Source of the DNA: Pseudoxanthomonas beigongshangi
Lineage (GTDB): Bacteria > Pseudomonadota > Gammaproteobacteria > Xanthomonadales > Xanthomonadaceae
DNA: 64,000 bases
Reading direction: 5' to 3'
NCBI RefSeq assembly: GCF_016820515.1
Contig: NZ_JADHDV010000005.1
Coordinates: forward strand, 62,001 to 126,000
The position numbers and the translations under genes were made by a program. The notes beneath the pieces were generated by a model. That model ran no database searches, was not told where the DNA came from, and saw nothing but the letters and a program-made list of their open reading frames with translations. Of the stretch, positions 1 to 9,186 are shown piece by piece. Numbering within the stretch: the first letter of the stretch is position 1; each line of letters opens with the position of its first letter.

Positions 1-377
1 ACGTGCTGCTGGCGTGGGAGAACGAGGCGTTCCTGTCGATCGAGGAGCTGGGGCCTGACAAGTTCGACATCGTGGTGCCGTCGCTGTCGATCCTGGCCGA
101 GCCGCCGGTGGCGCTGGTCGACAGGAACGTCGACAAGCACGGTACCCGCGAGGCCGCGCAGGCCTATCTGCAGTTCCTGTACTCGCCGACCGGACAGCGA
201 TTGGCGGCCAAGCACTACTACCGGCCGCGCTATCCGCAGTACGCGGCGCCCGCCGACGTGGCACGGTTTCCGAAGCTGGAACTGGTGACCATCGACAAGG
301 TGTTCGGTTCGTGGGCCAAGGCCCAGGCCACGCACTTCGCCGATGGCGGGGTGTTCGATCAGATCCAGGCGAAGTGA
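1..377 (+). CDS. sbp: Sulfate ABC transporter periplasmic sulfate-binding protein (3' part)
   Basis: Only the C-terminal ~124 residues are present; the reading frame is open at the window edge. The text ILAEPPVALVD, then YLQFLYSPTGQ, YYRPRYP, and FGSW-AxxTHF near the end, matches the C-terminal lobe of the Sbp/CysP sulfate-binding family. The protein captures sulfate (or thiosulfate) in the periplasm for the CysTWA importer encoded directly downstream. The cysT start lies 37 bases after this stop, so one transcript is expected. Sbp and CysP cannot be told apart from this fragment. Family assignment is strong; the exact ligand is inferred. Confidence 0.93.
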   Translation, partial: VLLAWENEAFLSIEELGPDKFDIVVPSLSILAEPPVALVDRNVDKHGTREAAQAYLQFLYSPTGQRLAAKHYYRPRYPQYAAPADVARFPKLELVTIDKVFGSWAKAQATHFADGGVFDQIQAK

Positions 378-414
378 GCATGCGGCCTTGGCGTATTCCT
401 GTCGGAGGCCGTGA

Positions 415-1275
415 ATGGCCGCCGTGATTGATGCGCGGGCGAATCCGGTACGCCGTCGCCGGATCATCCCCGGCTTCGGCCTCAGCCTTGGCTACACGCT
501 GGCTTGGCTGGGCCTGATCGTGCTGATTCCGTTTGTGGGGCTGTTCGTCAAGGCGAGCGGCCTGGGCCTGGAGGGCCTTTGGCGGATCTGGACCGAGCCG
601 CGCGTGCTGTCGGCGCTGTGGGTGAGCTTTGGAACCGCACTGGCGGCGGCGGCATTCAACGCGGTGATGGGTACCTGGGTGGCATGGGTATTCGTGCGCT
701 ACCGGTTCCCCGGCAAGCGCCTGTTCGACGCGATGATCGATCTGCCGTTCGCGCTGCCGACCGCGGTGGCCGGCATCGCGCTCACCGCGCTGTACGGACC
801 GACCGGTTGGCTGGGGCGCTGGCTGGAAGCGGCGGGATTGAAAGTGGCCTATACCCCGCTGGGCATCACCGTGGCGCTGGTGTTCATCGGCCTGCCGTTC
901 GTGGTGCGGGTGGTGCAGCCGGTGCTGGTCGAAACCGAGCGCGAACTGGAGGAGGCCGCCGCGACCCTGGGCGCGAACCGCTGGCAGACCATCCGCCGCG
1001 TCGTGTTGCCGGGCCTGTGGCCGGCGGTACTGGCCGGATTCGCGCTGGCGTTCGCGCGCGGGGTCGGCGAGTACGGTTCGGTGATCTTCATCGCCGGCAA
1101 CCTGCCCGGTGTATCCGAGATCGCGCCACTGTTGATCACCATCAAGCTGGAGGAATTCGATTACGCCGGCGCGACCGCGATCGCCGCGGCGATGCTGTTG
1201 CTGTCGTTCGTCCTGCTGCTGGCGATCAACAGCCTGCAATCGCGGCTGGCGCGCACCGCGCGGAGCCAGGGATGA
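415..1275 (+). CDS. cysT: Sulfate ABC transporter permease CysT (CysU)
   Basis: Integral membrane subunit of the sulfate/thiosulfate importer, 286 residues, with about six hydrophobic segments spread over residues 20-275. It has the family's DLPFALPTAVAGIAL stretch and a cytoplasmic EAA loop (LEEAAATLGAN) that docks the ATPase. The ATG at 415 is favoured by CGGAGG six bases upstream. The stop overlaps the cysW start by four bases (ATGA), which implies translational coupling. Homologous to CysW downstream, with which it should form the heterodimeric pore. Length is usual for the family. Confidence 0.95.
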   Translation: MAAVIDARANPVRRRRIIPGFGLSLGYTLAWLGLIVLIPFVGLFVKASGLGLEGLWRIWTEPRVLSALWVSFGTALAAAAFNAVMGTWVAWVFVRYRFPGKRLFDAMIDLPFALPTAVAGIALTALYGPTGWLGRWLEAAGLKVAYTPLGITVALVFIGLPFVVRVVQPVLVETERELEEAAATLGANRWQTIRRVVLPGLWPAVLAGFALAFARGVGEYGSVIFIAGNLPGVSEIAPLLITIKLEEFDYAGATAIAAAMLLLSFVLLLAINSLQSRLARTARSQG

Positions 1276-2234
1276 GCGAGGCCATATCCGTCGTGATCCC
1301 GCTGCCGCATGATTCCCTTGCCGAGGTTTCTTCCGAAGCCAGGGCGCACCGCAGGCGATCGGCAACCACCGAACCGCGCTGGGTGCAGCTGCTGCTGATC
1401 GCCGGCGCGCTGGGTTTCCTGCTGGCGTTCCTGCTGCTGCCGCTGCTGCTGGTGTTCGTGGAAGCGCTGCGTGGCGGATGGACGGCGTTTCTCACCGCGA
1501 TCCGCGAACCCGATGCGCTGGCGGCGATCCGGTTGACCCTGCTGGTCACCGCCATCGTGGTACCGCTGAACCTGGTGTTCGGCGTCGCCGCGGCTTGGGC
1601 GGTCAGCAAGCACGAGTTTCCCGGCAAGCGCTGGCTGGTGACATTGATCGATCTGCCGTTCGCGGTCTCGCCGGTGGTGGCGGGCCTGATCTTCGTGCTG
1701 ATCTTCGGTGCGCAGGGCTGGGCCTGGCCGCTGATCGACGAGGGCTGGCGTTTCTCGCTGCCGCTGGTGGGCGAGGTGACGCTGCAGTTGCCGAAGATCA
1801 TCTTCGCGCTGCCGGGCATCGTGCTGGCGACGATCTTCGTGACCTTTCCCTTCATCGCCCGCGAACTGATGCCGCTGATGGAGCAGCAGGGCATCGACGA
1901 GGAGCTGGCCGCGCTCAGCCTCGGCGCCAGCGGCTGGCAGGCATTCTGGCGGGTGACCCTGCCCAACATCCGTTGGGCGTTGCTGTATGGCGTGCTGCTG
2001 TGCAGTGCGCGCGCGATGGGCGAGTTCGGCGCGGTGTCGGTGGTATCCGGGCATATCCGCGGGCGGACCAACACGCTGCCGCTGCACGTGGAAATCCTCT
2101 ACAACGAATACGCCTACGGCGCCGCGTTCGCCGCCGCGTCACTGCTGGCGCTGTCCGCGCTGGTGACGCTGGCGCTGAAGTCGTACCTGGAATGGCGCCA
2201 CGGCGAGGCGCTGGCCGCCAATCATCGGCACTGA
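1272..2234 (+). CDS. cysW: Sulfate ABC transporter permease CysW
   Basis: Second membrane subunit of the CysTWA importer, 320 residues. About 35 extra polar residues precede the first transmembrane segment, making it longer than E. coli CysW (about 291). It carries DLPFAVSPVVAGL and an EAA-type loop (LAALSLGASGW), and ends with a GEFGAVSVVSGHI region typical of CysW. The chosen ATG at 1272 overlaps the cysT stop. An upstream extension of this frame lies inside cysT in another frame and is not real. cysA follows nine bases after the stop. Confidence 0.94.
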   Translation: MSEAISVVIPLPHDSLAEVSSEARAHRRRSATTEPRWVQLLLIAGALGFLLAFLLLPLLLVFVEALRGGWTAFLTAIREPDALAAIRLTLLVTAIVVPLNLVFGVAAAWAVSKHEFPGKRWLVTLIDLPFAVSPVVAGLIFVLIFGAQGWAWPLIDEGWRFSLPLVGEVTLQLPKIIFALPGIVLATIFVTFPFIARELMPLMEQQGIDEELAALSLGASGWQAFWRVTLPNIRWALLYGVLLCSARAMGEFGAVSVVSGHIRGRTNTLPLHVEILYNEYAYGAAFAAASLLALSALVTLALKSYLEWRHGEALAANHRH

Positions 2235-2243
2235 GGCAGAAGC

Positions 2244-3323
2244 ATGGGCATCACCATCGAACACGTGGGCAAGCAATTCGGCGATTACGCGGCGCTGCAG
2301 GACATCCGGCTGGAGGTGCGGCAGGGCGAACTGCTGGCGCTGCTGGGGCCCTCCGGATCCGGCAAGACCACGCTGCTGCGGATCATCGCCGGACTGGAAC
2401 ACGCCGATCGCGGCCGCGTGCTGCTGGACGGCGAGGATGCGGCCGGGCTGAGCGTGCAGGCACGCCGGGCCGGTTTCGTCTTCCAGCACTATGCGCTGTT
2501 TCGCCATCTCGACGTGGCCGACAACATCGCCTTCGGCCTGCGGGTCCGGCGCGGTGCGCAGCGCTGGCCCGAGACGCGCATCCGTGCGCGCGTCGAGGAA
2601 CTGCTGGCGCTGGTGCAGTTGGAAGGGCTGGGCGGGCGCTATCCCGCGCAACTGTCCGGTGGCCAGCGGCAGCGGGTGGCGCTGGCGCGCGCGCTGGCGA
2701 TCGAACCACGCGTGCTGCTGCTGGACGAGCCTTTCGGCGCGCTTGACGCCCAGGTACGCCGCGATCTGCGCCGCTGGCTGCGTGAACTGCACGATCGCAC
2801 CGGCCTGACCACGCTGTTCGTCACCCACGATCAGGAGGAAGCGCTGGAGCTGGCCGATCGGGTGGCGATCCTCAACGGCGGCAAGCTGGAACAGGTCGGC
2901 ACCCCGGCCGAGATCTACGACGCGCCGGCCTCGCCCTTCATCTATTCCTTTGTCGGCGCGGTCAATCGCTTGCCCGCGCACTGGCACCAGGGCGAGCTGC
3001 GCGCGGAGGGCGGAACCCTGTCGCCGGGCGGACGCGCAGGCGGCGAAGGTGCGGCGGAACTGTTCGTGCGGCCGGAGGACCTGCGCGTGGATCCGGCCGG
3101 CCACGGCTGGCCGGCGACGGTGCTGTCCGGCCAGCGCAACGGACCGCGCCTGCGCCTGCGGGCGGAACTGGCCGGCTCGGGCCGGGAGGTGGAGGTGGAA
3201 CTGCCGGCCCACGAGGCTGGCTACGCGGCCGGGCAGCGCCTGCATCTGGTGCCGGCGCGGTTCGGCTGGTTCCCCGCGAACGTGGACGGAGCTGGGGGCG
3301 GAATGGCGGCTTCGGGCACTTGA
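2244..3323 (+). CDS. cysA: Sulfate/thiosulfate ABC transporter ATP-binding subunit CysA
   Basis: ATPase that powers the CysTW pore, 359 residues. Walker A GPSGSGKT is at residues 35-42; a signature LSGGQRQR and a Walker [13 protein letters not shown] followed by a switch histidine (VTHDQEEA) are all intact. The part after about residue 240 is a regulatory TOBE-like region that reads [11 protein letters not shown], as in CysA. Last gene of the cluster sbp-cysT-cysW-cysA. No cysteine-limitation promoter can be assessed because the operon start lies outside the window. Confidence 0.95.
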   Translation: MGITIEHVGKQFGDYAALQDIRLEVRQGELLALLGPSGSGKTTLLRIIAGLEHADRGRVLLDGEDAAGLSVQARRAGFVFQHYALFRHLDVADNIAFGLRVRRGAQRWPETRIRARVEELLALVQLEGLGGRYPAQLSGGQRQRVALARALAIEPRVLLLDEPFGALDAQVRRDLRRWLRELHDRTGLTTLFVTHDQEEALELADRVAILNGGKLEQVGTPAEIYDAPASPFIYSFVGAVNRLPAHWHQGELRAEGGTLSPGGRAGGEGAAELFVRPEDLRVDPAGHGWPATVLSGQRNGPRLRLRAELAGSGREVEVELPAHEAGYAAGQRLHLVPARFGWFPANVDGAGGGMAASGT

Positions 3324-3374
3324 CGGCGGCGATTGTTGCATCGCAATATCCGGCAGACGGTTAAAAAACCGTAA

Positions 3375-3395
3375 ACACGTGCTTCAGGCACGTGT
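3375..3395 (+). other. Hairpin in the cysA-porin intergenic region
   Basis: An 8-bp perfect stem (ACACGTGC/GCACGTGT) with a five-base loop lies 51 bases after cysA and 63 bases before the next start. No T-run follows on the plus strand, so it is not a typical intrinsic terminator. It could be a 3'-end stabiliser, a leader structure of the next gene, or an E-box-like CACGTG operator pair. Structure seen; role unknown. Confidence 0.35.
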
Positions 3396-3457
3396 CCAAG
3401 GTCGGAGTGGGACCGGCCTGCGCGATCAACGCCGATACCAACCTGGAGAGAGCCCGG

Positions 3458-4267
3458 ATGAAGCCAGTCAAATTGTGTACCGCCCTTGCCGTCGCCCTGT
3501 TGGCGGCGGTTCCGTTCGTTTCGTTTGCGCAGGAGGCCGCGGCGGAAGCCGAGGCCGAGTCCGAATCCCCCGTCACCTGGTCGGTCGCGGTTACCACCGA
3601 CTACGTCTTCCGTGGCGTTTCCCAGACCGACGAAGGTCCCGCCTTTCAGCCGGGCCTGACCTACACCGCGCCGTTCGGCCTGTACGTGGGCGTTTGGGGC
3701 TCCAACGTCGACTTCGGCGATCCGGATCCGGAAGCCGGGCTGCGCGGCCCGAACTTCGAACTCGATGCCTTCGTCGGCTACAGCTACGACTTCAACGACA
3801 GCTGGAACCTGGACGTCAGCGCGGTCCGCTACACGTACCACGGCGCCAGCTCCGGCGTGCCGAGCGGCGACTACAACGAGTACATCGCCAAGCTCACCTG
3901 GGCCGGCCCGGTGGAAATCTCCGGCATGCTCGCCTACGCGCCGGACTACGGTGATCTGACCCCGAAGGCCAAGGAGAGCTATGCCAACCTGGCCGCCGCC
4001 TACGAGTTCGGCGAAAGCGGTTTCTCGGTCGGCGCCTCGGTCGGCTACACCTCGATCGACAACGGCGAGGAATGGATCGAGGGCGAGCGCTTCAACTATG
4101 GCGTCACCGATTACTTCGACGGTGCGCTGACCCTCAACAAGACCTTCGGTCCGGCCACCGCGACCCTCGGTTACTACACGACCTTCGGCTCCGATGCCGA
4201 CGTGCTGAAGGCCGATGGCGACATCTACGACAACCGGGTCGCGCTGACGATCAGCATCGGCAACTGA
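3458..4267 (+). CDS. TorF-family (Gcw_chp, TIGR02001-like) putative outer-membrane protein
   Basis: 269 residues with a clear signal peptide (MKPVKL then a hydrophobic stretch, cleavage after SFAQ) and an acidic Ala/Glu linker. The mature part is rich in alternating aromatic strands and begins VTTDYVFRGVSQTDEGPAFQPG, the hallmark of the Gcw_chp family. These are predicted beta-barrels of unknown function, suspected to be porins. GGAGAG upstream of the ATG at 3458 sets the start. Monocistronic, closed by the intrinsic terminator at 4291. No substrate can be inferred; proximity to the sulfate operon may be chance. Confidence 0.85.
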   Translation: MKPVKLCTALAVALLAAVPFVSFAQEAAAEAEAESESPVTWSVAVTTDYVFRGVSQTDEGPAFQPGLTYTAPFGLYVGVWGSNVDFGDPDPEAGLRGPNFELDAFVGYSYDFNDSWNLDVSAVRYTYHGASSGVPSGDYNEYIAKLTWAGPVEISGMLAYAPDYGDLTPKAKESYANLAAAYEFGESGFSVGASVGYTSIDNGEEWIEGERFNYGVTDYFDGALTLNKTFGPATATLGYYTTFGSDADVLKADGDIYDNRVALTISIGN

Positions 4268-4290
4268 GTCTGCCGCATGCGGGCAAGGAA

Positions 4291-4317
4291 AAAGGGCGCC
4301 GCAAGGCGCCCTTTTTT
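4291..4317. terminator. Bidirectional intrinsic terminator between convergent genes
   Basis: Stem GGGCGCC/GGCGCCC with loop GCAA, then six T on the plus strand; the complementary strand has five T after the same stem. It sits 24 bases past the porin stop and before the end of the convergent tdh gene, so it can terminate both. Confidence 0.85.
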
Positions 4318-4331
4318 GCGGTTGGCTGTTG

Positions 4332-4395
4332 CGAAGCACCTTCGGTGCTTGCCCCCATCCGCCTTCGGCACCTTCCCCCGCTCGCGGGGGAGGAA
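4332..4395. repeat. Intergenic palindromic repeat next to tdh
   Basis: Two hairpins in a row: AAGCACC-TTC-GGTGCTT, then a CCCCCGC/GCGGGGG stem, with the CCTTCGG-type text between them that is common in dispersed intergenic repeats of Xanthomonadaceae. It lies between the terminator and the tdh stop. Palindromes are seen directly; genome-wide copy number cannot be judged here. Confidence 0.5.
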
Positions 4396-4402
4396 CCAGG
4401 AC

Positions 4403-5437
4403 TCAGGTCCAGCTCAGTACGACCTTGCCGGCCTTGCCCGCTTCCATCAGGTCGAAACCCTTCTGGAACTCGTCGATCGGCAACTGGTGGGTCAACACCT
4501 TGCCCAGCGGGAAGCCGGACAGCACCAGTTGGGTCATCTTGTACCAGGTCTCGTACATCTTGCGGCCGTAGATGCCCTGCACGGTCAGGCCCTTGAAGAT
4601 GATCCGATCCCAGTCCACGCCGGCGCCCTTGGGCAGGATGCCGAGCAGGGCGATCTTGCCGCCGTGGTACATGCAGTCGAGCATGTCGTTGAACGCGCGC
4701 GGGTTGCCGCTCATTTCCAGGCCCACGTCGAAGCCTTCCATGTGCAGGTCGGCCATCACCTCCTTGAGCGAGGTGTTGGCGACGTTGACCACGCGGGTGG
4801 CGCCCATGTCGGCGGCCAGTTTCAGGCGATAGTCGTTGACGTCGGTGACCACCACGTTGCGTGCGCCGATGTGCTTGCAGATGCCCGCGGCAATGATGCC
4901 GATCGGACCGGCGCCGGTGATCAGCACGTCCTCGCCGATGACGTCGAATTCCAGCGCGCAGTGCGCGGCGTTGCCGTAGGGATCGAAGAACGCGGCCAGC
5001 TCGCTGGGGATCTGGTCCGGAATCGGCCACAGGTTGCTGGCCGGCATCACCATGTACTCGGCGAATGCGCCGTCGCGGTTGACGCCGATGCCGACGGTGT
5101 TCGGGCACAGGTGCGGGCGCCCGCCGCGGCAGTTGCGGCAGTGGCCGCAGACGATATGGCCTTCGGCCGAGACGCGCTGGCCAACGGTGTAGCCGGTGAC
5201 GCCGGGGCCGATCTGGGCGATGCGACCGACGAACTCGTGGCCGATCACCAGGCCCGGGCGGATGGTGCGCTGGCTCCATTCGTCCCACAGGAAGATGTGC
5301 AGGTCGGTACCGCAGATGGCGGTCTTCTCCAGCTTGATCAGCACTTCGTTCGGGCCGGGCTGCGGCACCGGCACCTCTTCCAGCCAGATGCCCTTGGCCG
5401 CTTCGCGCTTGACCAGCGCCTTCATCATTTGCGTCAT
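4403..5437 (-). CDS. tdh: L-threonine 3-dehydrogenase
   Basis: Zinc-dependent medium-chain dehydrogenase that oxidises L-threonine with NAD to 2-amino-3-ketobutyrate, the first step of threonine conversion to glycine. 344 residues. Near the N-terminus is [18 protein letters not shown] with the catalytic zinc cysteine; GHEFVG and the structural zinc cluster [10 protein letters not shown]...C follow. A GAGPIG nucleotide-binding turn and [11 protein letters not shown] complete the Tdh signature. Starts four or five codons further in (5428, 5425) give the length of E. coli Tdh. No kbl (2-amino-3-ketobutyrate ligase) gene is adjacent. Confidence 0.95.
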   Translation of the reverse strand: MTQMMKALVKREAAKGIWLEEVPVPQPGPNEVLIKLEKTAICGTDLHIFLWDEWSQRTIRPGLVIGHEFVGRIAQIGPGVTGYTVGQRVSAEGHIVCGHCRNCRGGRPHLCPNTVGIGVNRDGAFAEYMVMPASNLWPIPDQIPSELAAFFDPYGNAAHCALEFDVIGEDVLITGAGPIGIIAAGICKHIGARNVVVTDVNDYRLKLAADMGATRVVNVANTSLKEVMADLHMEGFDVGLEMSGNPRAFNDMLDCMYHGGKIALLGILPKGAGVDWDRIIFKGLTVQGIYGRKMYETWYKMTQLVLSGFPLGKVLTHQLPIDEFQKGFDLMEAGKAGKVVLSWT

Positions 5438-5582
5438 GGAATGTGTTCCGGACCGGGACGGTGAGGGCGCGGATTATACGCGGGCGGCCGGAACCGTATG
5501 GTAAGGCGCCGCCCGTGCTGGCTTTCGTTCCGTCGGATGCCGGCGCGCGCGCGGGCGCCCACGGACCTAGGCCGAAAGTCAT

Positions 5583-5612
5583 GGTCGGCCCGGCGGCCCC
5601 GACCGTTACAAT
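5583..5612 (+). promoter_or_regulatory. Possible promoter of the S46 peptidase gene
   Basis: TACAAT at 5607-5612 resembles a -10 element, 32 bases before the start codon. A weak TGGTCG lies 18 bases upstream in the -35 position. Placement is sensible, but the -35 match is poor, so this is a guess. Confidence 0.3.
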
Positions 5613-5643
5613 CTAACGCTCATTTTTCCGAGGGGATGTACCC

Positions 5644-7815
5644 ATGCGCCTTAACCTGCTTGCTGCCTCACTCGCCGTGGCCTGCCTCGCGCCGGCCGGC
5701 CTCACCCATGCCGGAGAGGGCATGTGGGTGCCGCAGCAACTTCCGGAGATTGCCGGCCCGCTGAAGAAGGCCGGCCTGAAACTGTCGCCGGAGCAGTTGT
5801 CCAACCTGACCGGCGACCCGATGGGCGCCGTCGTCGCGCTGGGCGGCTGCACCGCCAGCTTCGTCTCCCCGCAGGGCCTGGTGGTCACCAACCACCATTG
5901 CGCGTATGGCGCCATCCAGCTCAATTCCACCGCCGAGAAGAACCTGATCAAGGATGGTTTCAACGCGCCCACCCTGGCCGACGAGGTCAGCGCCGGTCCG
6001 AACGCGCGCGTCTACGTGCTGGACGAGATCAAGGACGTGACCGCCGAGGCCAAGGCCGCGATCGCCGCCGCCGGCAACGATCCGCTGGCGCGTACCCAGG
6101 CGCTGGAAGCGTTCGACAAGAAGCTGGTCGCCGACTGCGAGGCCGAAGGCGGCTTCCGCTGCCGCCTGTACAGCTTCTCCGGCGGCAACACCTACCGGCT
6201 GTTCAAGAACCTGGAAATCAAGGACGTGCGCCTGGCGTACGCGCCCCCGGGCAGCGTCGGCAAGTTCGGCGGCGACATCGACAACTGGATGTGGCCGCGC
6301 CACACCGGCGATTTCTCGTTCTACCGCGCCTACGTCGGCAAGGATGGCAAGCCGGCCGCGTTCTCCAAGGACAACGTGCCGTACCAGCCCAAGCATTGGC
6401 TGAAGTTCGCCGACCAGCCGCTGGGCGCCGGTGACTTCGTGATGGTGGCCGGCTATCCGGGTTCCACCAACCGCTATGCGCTGGCCACCGAGTTCGACAA
6501 CACCGCCAGCTGGACCTACCCGACCGTCGCGCGCCATTACAAGGCGCTGATCGAAATGGTGAAGGCGGCCGGCAAGACCAACCCGGACATCGCGGTGAAG
6601 TACGCCAGCAGCATGGCCGGCTGGAACAACACCAGCAAGAATTTCGAGGGCCAGCTGGAAGGCTTCAAGCGCATCGACGCCGCCGGCCAGAAGCATGCCG
6701 AGGAGACCGCGGTGCTGAACTGGCTCAAGGGCCAGGGTGGCCAGGGCAAGGCGGCCCTGGACGCGCACGCCAGGCTGGTGGCGCTGGCCGAGCAGGCCAA
6801 GAGCACCCGTGATCGCGATCTGGTGGTCGGCCAGTTCGGCAACAGTGGCGTGATCGGCGTGGCGAGCACGCTGTACCGCCTGGCGATCGAGAACGAAAGG
6901 CCCAACGCCGAGCGCGAATCCGGTTACCAGGAACGCGATCTGCCGGGCATCGAAGGCGCGATGAAGCAGATGGAGCGCCGTTACGTGCCGGCGATGGATC
7001 GCCAGATCCAGCAGTACTGGCTCAACGAGTACGTCAAGCTTCCGGCCGCCCAGCACGTGGCCGCGGTCGACGCCTGGCTGGGCGGCAATGACGCCGCCGC
7101 GGTCAACCGCGCGCTCGACAAGCTGGCCGGCACCCAGCTGGGCAACACCGAGGAACGCCTGAAATGGCTGAAGGCCGATCGCAAGGCGTTCGAGGCCAGC
7201 AACGATCCGGCCATCCAGTACGCGGTGGCGGTGATGCCGACCCTGCTGAAGCTCGAACAGGAGCGCAAGACCCGGATGGGCGAGGCGCTGGTCGCGCGCC
7301 CGGTGTTCCTGCAGGCGCTGGCCGATTACAAGAAGAGCCAGGGCGAGTTCGTCTATCCGGACGCCAACCTGTCGCTGCGCATCACCTTCGGCAACGTGAT
7401 GGGTTACGAGCCCAAGGACGGCGTGGCCTACACCCCGTTCACCACCCTGGAAGGCGTGGTGGCCAAGGAGACCGGGCAGGATCCGTTCGACTCGCCGAAG
7501 GCGCTGCTGGACGCGGTCAAGGCCAAGCGCTACGGCGGCCTGGAAGACAAGCGCATCGGCTCGGTGCCGGTGAACTACCTGTCGGATCTGGACATCACCG
7601 GCGGCAACTCCGGTTCGCCGGTGCTGGACGCGAACGGCAAGCTGGTCGGCCTGGCCTTCGACGGCAACTGGGAATCGGTCAGCTCCAACTGGGTGTTCGA
7701 TCCCAAGATGACCCGCATGATCGCGGTGGACGGCCGTTACCTGCGCTGGATCATGCAGGAGGTCTACCCGGCGCCGCAGCTGCTGAAGGAAATGAACGTT
7801 CCCGCGGCGAAATAA
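5644..7815 (+). CDS. S46 family dipeptidyl-peptidase (DPP7 type)
   Basis: Periplasmic or outer-membrane-associated serine exopeptidase of 723 residues that releases dipeptides from peptide N-termini. A signal peptide covers about residues 1-23 (cleavage near THAG). The chymotrypsin-like catalytic histidine is in TNHHC (His85) and the nucleophile in GGNSGSP (Ser656). The specificity residue in FDGNW is glycine (Gly674); in characterised S46 enzymes glycine here goes with DPP7-like preference for bulky or hydrophobic P1 residues, arginine with DPP11-like preference for Asp/Glu. Length is normal. Typical of protein-degrading xanthomonads. Single gene. Confidence 0.93.
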   Translation: MRLNLLAASLAVACLAPAGLTHAGEGMWVPQQLPEIAGPLKKAGLKLSPEQLSNLTGDPMGAVVALGGCTASFVSPQGLVVTNHHCAYGAIQLNSTAEKNLIKDGFNAPTLADEVSAGPNARVYVLDEIKDVTAEAKAAIAAAGNDPLARTQALEAFDKKLVADCEAEGGFRCRLYSFSGGNTYRLFKNLEIKDVRLAYAPPGSVGKFGGDIDNWMWPRHTGDFSFYRAYVGKDGKPAAFSKDNVPYQPKHWLKFADQPLGAGDFVMVAGYPGSTNRYALATEFDNTASWTYPTVARHYKALIEMVKAAGKTNPDIAVKYASSMAGWNNTSKNFEGQLEGFKRIDAAGQKHAEETAVLNWLKGQGGQGKAALDAHARLVALAEQAKSTRDRDLVVGQFGNSGVIGVASTLYRLAIENERPNAERESGYQERDLPGIEGAMKQMERRYVPAMDRQIQQYWLNEYVKLPAAQHVAAVDAWLGGNDAAAVNRALDKLAGTQLGNTEERLKWLKADRKAFEASNDPAIQYAVAVMPTLLKLEQERKTRMGEALVARPVFLQALADYKKSQGEFVYPDANLSLRITFGNVMGYEPKDGVAYTPFTTLEGVVAKETGQDPFDSPKALLDAVKAKRYGGLEDKRIGSVPVNYLSDLDITGGNSGSPVLDANGKLVGLAFDGNWESVSSNWVFDPKMTRMIAVDGRYLRWIMQEVYPAPQLLKEMNVPAAK

Positions 7816-7862
7816 GCGGTAACCAAATGGTCTGACCTTCGAAAAAAGGGCGGAACCGGGCG

Positions 7863-7888
7863 ACGGGAGCGGTATGATCCGCTCCCGT
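7863..7888 (+). terminator. Hairpin after the S46 peptidase gene
   Basis: A perfect 10-bp stem ACGGGAGCGG/CCGCTCCCGT with a six-base loop starts 48 bases after the peptidase stop. Only a short TTG follows, so it is a weak intrinsic terminator or a 3'-end stabiliser. An AAAAAA run precedes it, giving better termination potential on the minus strand. Confidence 0.45.
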
Positions 7889-7939
7889 TGCCGTTTCCGG
7901 GGTTGGAAATGGCGCTCCCCCAGCCGGAATCCCCCACGC

Positions 7940-8584
7940 ATGCGCATCCTGCTTGCCCGCCACGGCGAAACGCCGTGGAACGCCGAAGGCCGCTACCAGG
8001 GCCAGATCGACATTCCCCTTTCACCCATTGGTGAATCGCAGGCGCAGGCGCTGGGCCAACGGTTGCAGGATCTTCCGATCTCCCGCGCGGTGGCTTCGCC
8101 GCTGACGCGCGCGGCCACCACGGCCCGCTACGCGCTGGGTGCGACGCGTGCCGATATGCTGACCACCGACGAGGATCTGCAGGAAATCGCCCACGGCGAG
8201 TGGGAAGGCCTGCTGGCCAGCGAAATCCACGAGAAGGATCCGGCGCGCCTGCAGGCGTGGCGCGAGGAACCCGACACGGTGCTGATGCCGGGCGGCGAAT
8301 CGTTGCGGCAGGTGCTGGACCGCTCGTGGCGTGGACTGGCGCGCGCGGCAGAAGGCCTGGGTGATGGCGACACCCTGCTGGTGGTCGCGCATGACGCGGT
8401 GAACCGGGTCATCCTGTGTCGCGTGCTCGGCCTGCCGATCGCCAAGCTGTGGACCTTCCGCCAGGCGCCGACCACCCTGAACCTGCTGGAAGGCCCGGAC
8501 GTGGAGCGGCTCGAAGTGGTGCGCCTGAATGATTGCGCCCACCACACGCCGTTCTTCGGCGAAGCCAAGCACCGCGCGCTGTAA
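7940..8584 (+). CDS. Histidine phosphatase (phosphoglycerate mutase-like) family protein
   Basis: 214 residues beginning MRILLARHGETPWN, with the phospho-accepting histidine in RHG (His8) and the second catalytic stretch VVAHDAVNRV near the C-terminus. AHGEWEG supplies the acid. This two-histidine fold includes cofactor-dependent phosphoglycerate mutase-like enzymes, CobC and broad phosphatases; the short length favours a phosphatase over a glycolytic mutase. Cobalamin genes are absent around it, so CobC is unlikely. I chose the ATG at 7940 because homology begins there; an in-frame ATG at 7874 would add 22 unconserved residues. The substrate is unknown. Confidence 0.85.
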   Translation: MRILLARHGETPWNAEGRYQGQIDIPLSPIGESQAQALGQRLQDLPISRAVASPLTRAATTARYALGATRADMLTTDEDLQEIAHGEWEGLLASEIHEKDPARLQAWREEPDTVLMPGGESLRQVLDRSWRGLARAAEGLGDGDTLLVVAHDAVNRVILCRVLGLPIAKLWTFRQAPTTLNLLEGPDVERLEVVRLNDCAHHTPFFGEAKHRAL

Positions 8585-8605
8585 CCCGCTCGCAGGGCGT
8601 CCGGC

Positions 8606-9184
8606 ATGGGCTGGAAGCAGGGCGCGTTCGGCACCGAACAGCCGACCCGCGAACAATGGATCAGCACGTCGGCGGCAATAGCGGTGCTGATCCTCGTGTT
8701 CGTCGGCATGTTCGTCGACTTCGCACCGGCGCCGGCATTGCGGGGTATCCACGTGGCGGTGATCTTCCTGATCGTCGGCGTGATCGAGACCGCGCTGCTG
8801 TTCGCCCATGCCAGCCGCAAGGGACGCATGGGCCAATTCGTGGATCGGGGCCTGCTCCGGTTCCTGTTCCTGCTGCTGGCCATCCCGTTGATGCTGGGCT
8901 TAGTTTCCTGGCTGATCGCCATCAAGACCCTGCCGTGGGCGTTCACCCGCGTCTTCGGCAACGAAGTCCGCGAAATCCACGCGATGGAAACCCGCTACAG
9001 CCGCAGCCGCCGTTCCTGCGACCATCGGCTGTACGGCGGCCCGATGGAAGGCGCGTTTCCCTCCTATCTGTGCATCCGCGAAGCGTTCTACGATCGTCAT
9101 CCGAATCAGCAGGTCGAGGTCGTATTGGCCGGCCGCCGCTCCGCGCTGGGTTTCAGCATCCAGCACGTCTACTCACAGGATTGA
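8606..9184 (+). CDS. Hypothetical membrane protein
   Basis: 192 residues, not recognised. Three hydrophobic segments lie at about residues 22-38, 46-66 and 84-107. After them comes a soluble C-terminal domain with IHAMETRYSRSRRSCD and YLCIREAFYDRHP, which may be cytoplasmic or periplasmic. The gene starts 21 bases after the phosphatase and ends two bases before folC, so it belongs to the same transcript unit. Codon composition is like its neighbours. Function cannot be inferred; the two cysteines in the soluble domain are the only notable residues. Confidence 0.7.
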   Translation: MGWKQGAFGTEQPTREQWISTSAAIAVLILVFVGMFVDFAPAPALRGIHVAVIFLIVGVIETALLFAHASRKGRMGQFVDRGLLRFLFLLLAIPLMLGLVSWLIAIKTLPWAFTRVFGNEVREIHAMETRYSRSRRSCDHRLYGGPMEGAFPSYLCIREAFYDRHPNQQVEVVLAGRRSALGFSIQHVYSQD

Positions 9185-9186
9185 AC

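Noticed and set aside
1161-3341. Long minus-strand frames opposite cysT, cysW and cysA
   Set aside because: They lack motifs and overlap clear transporter genes; shadows of high GC.
5668-7947. A 759-codon frame antisense to the S46 peptidase
   Set aside because: Composition is Arg/His/Val-rich, no family is recognisable, and the forward frame has catalytic motifs throughout.
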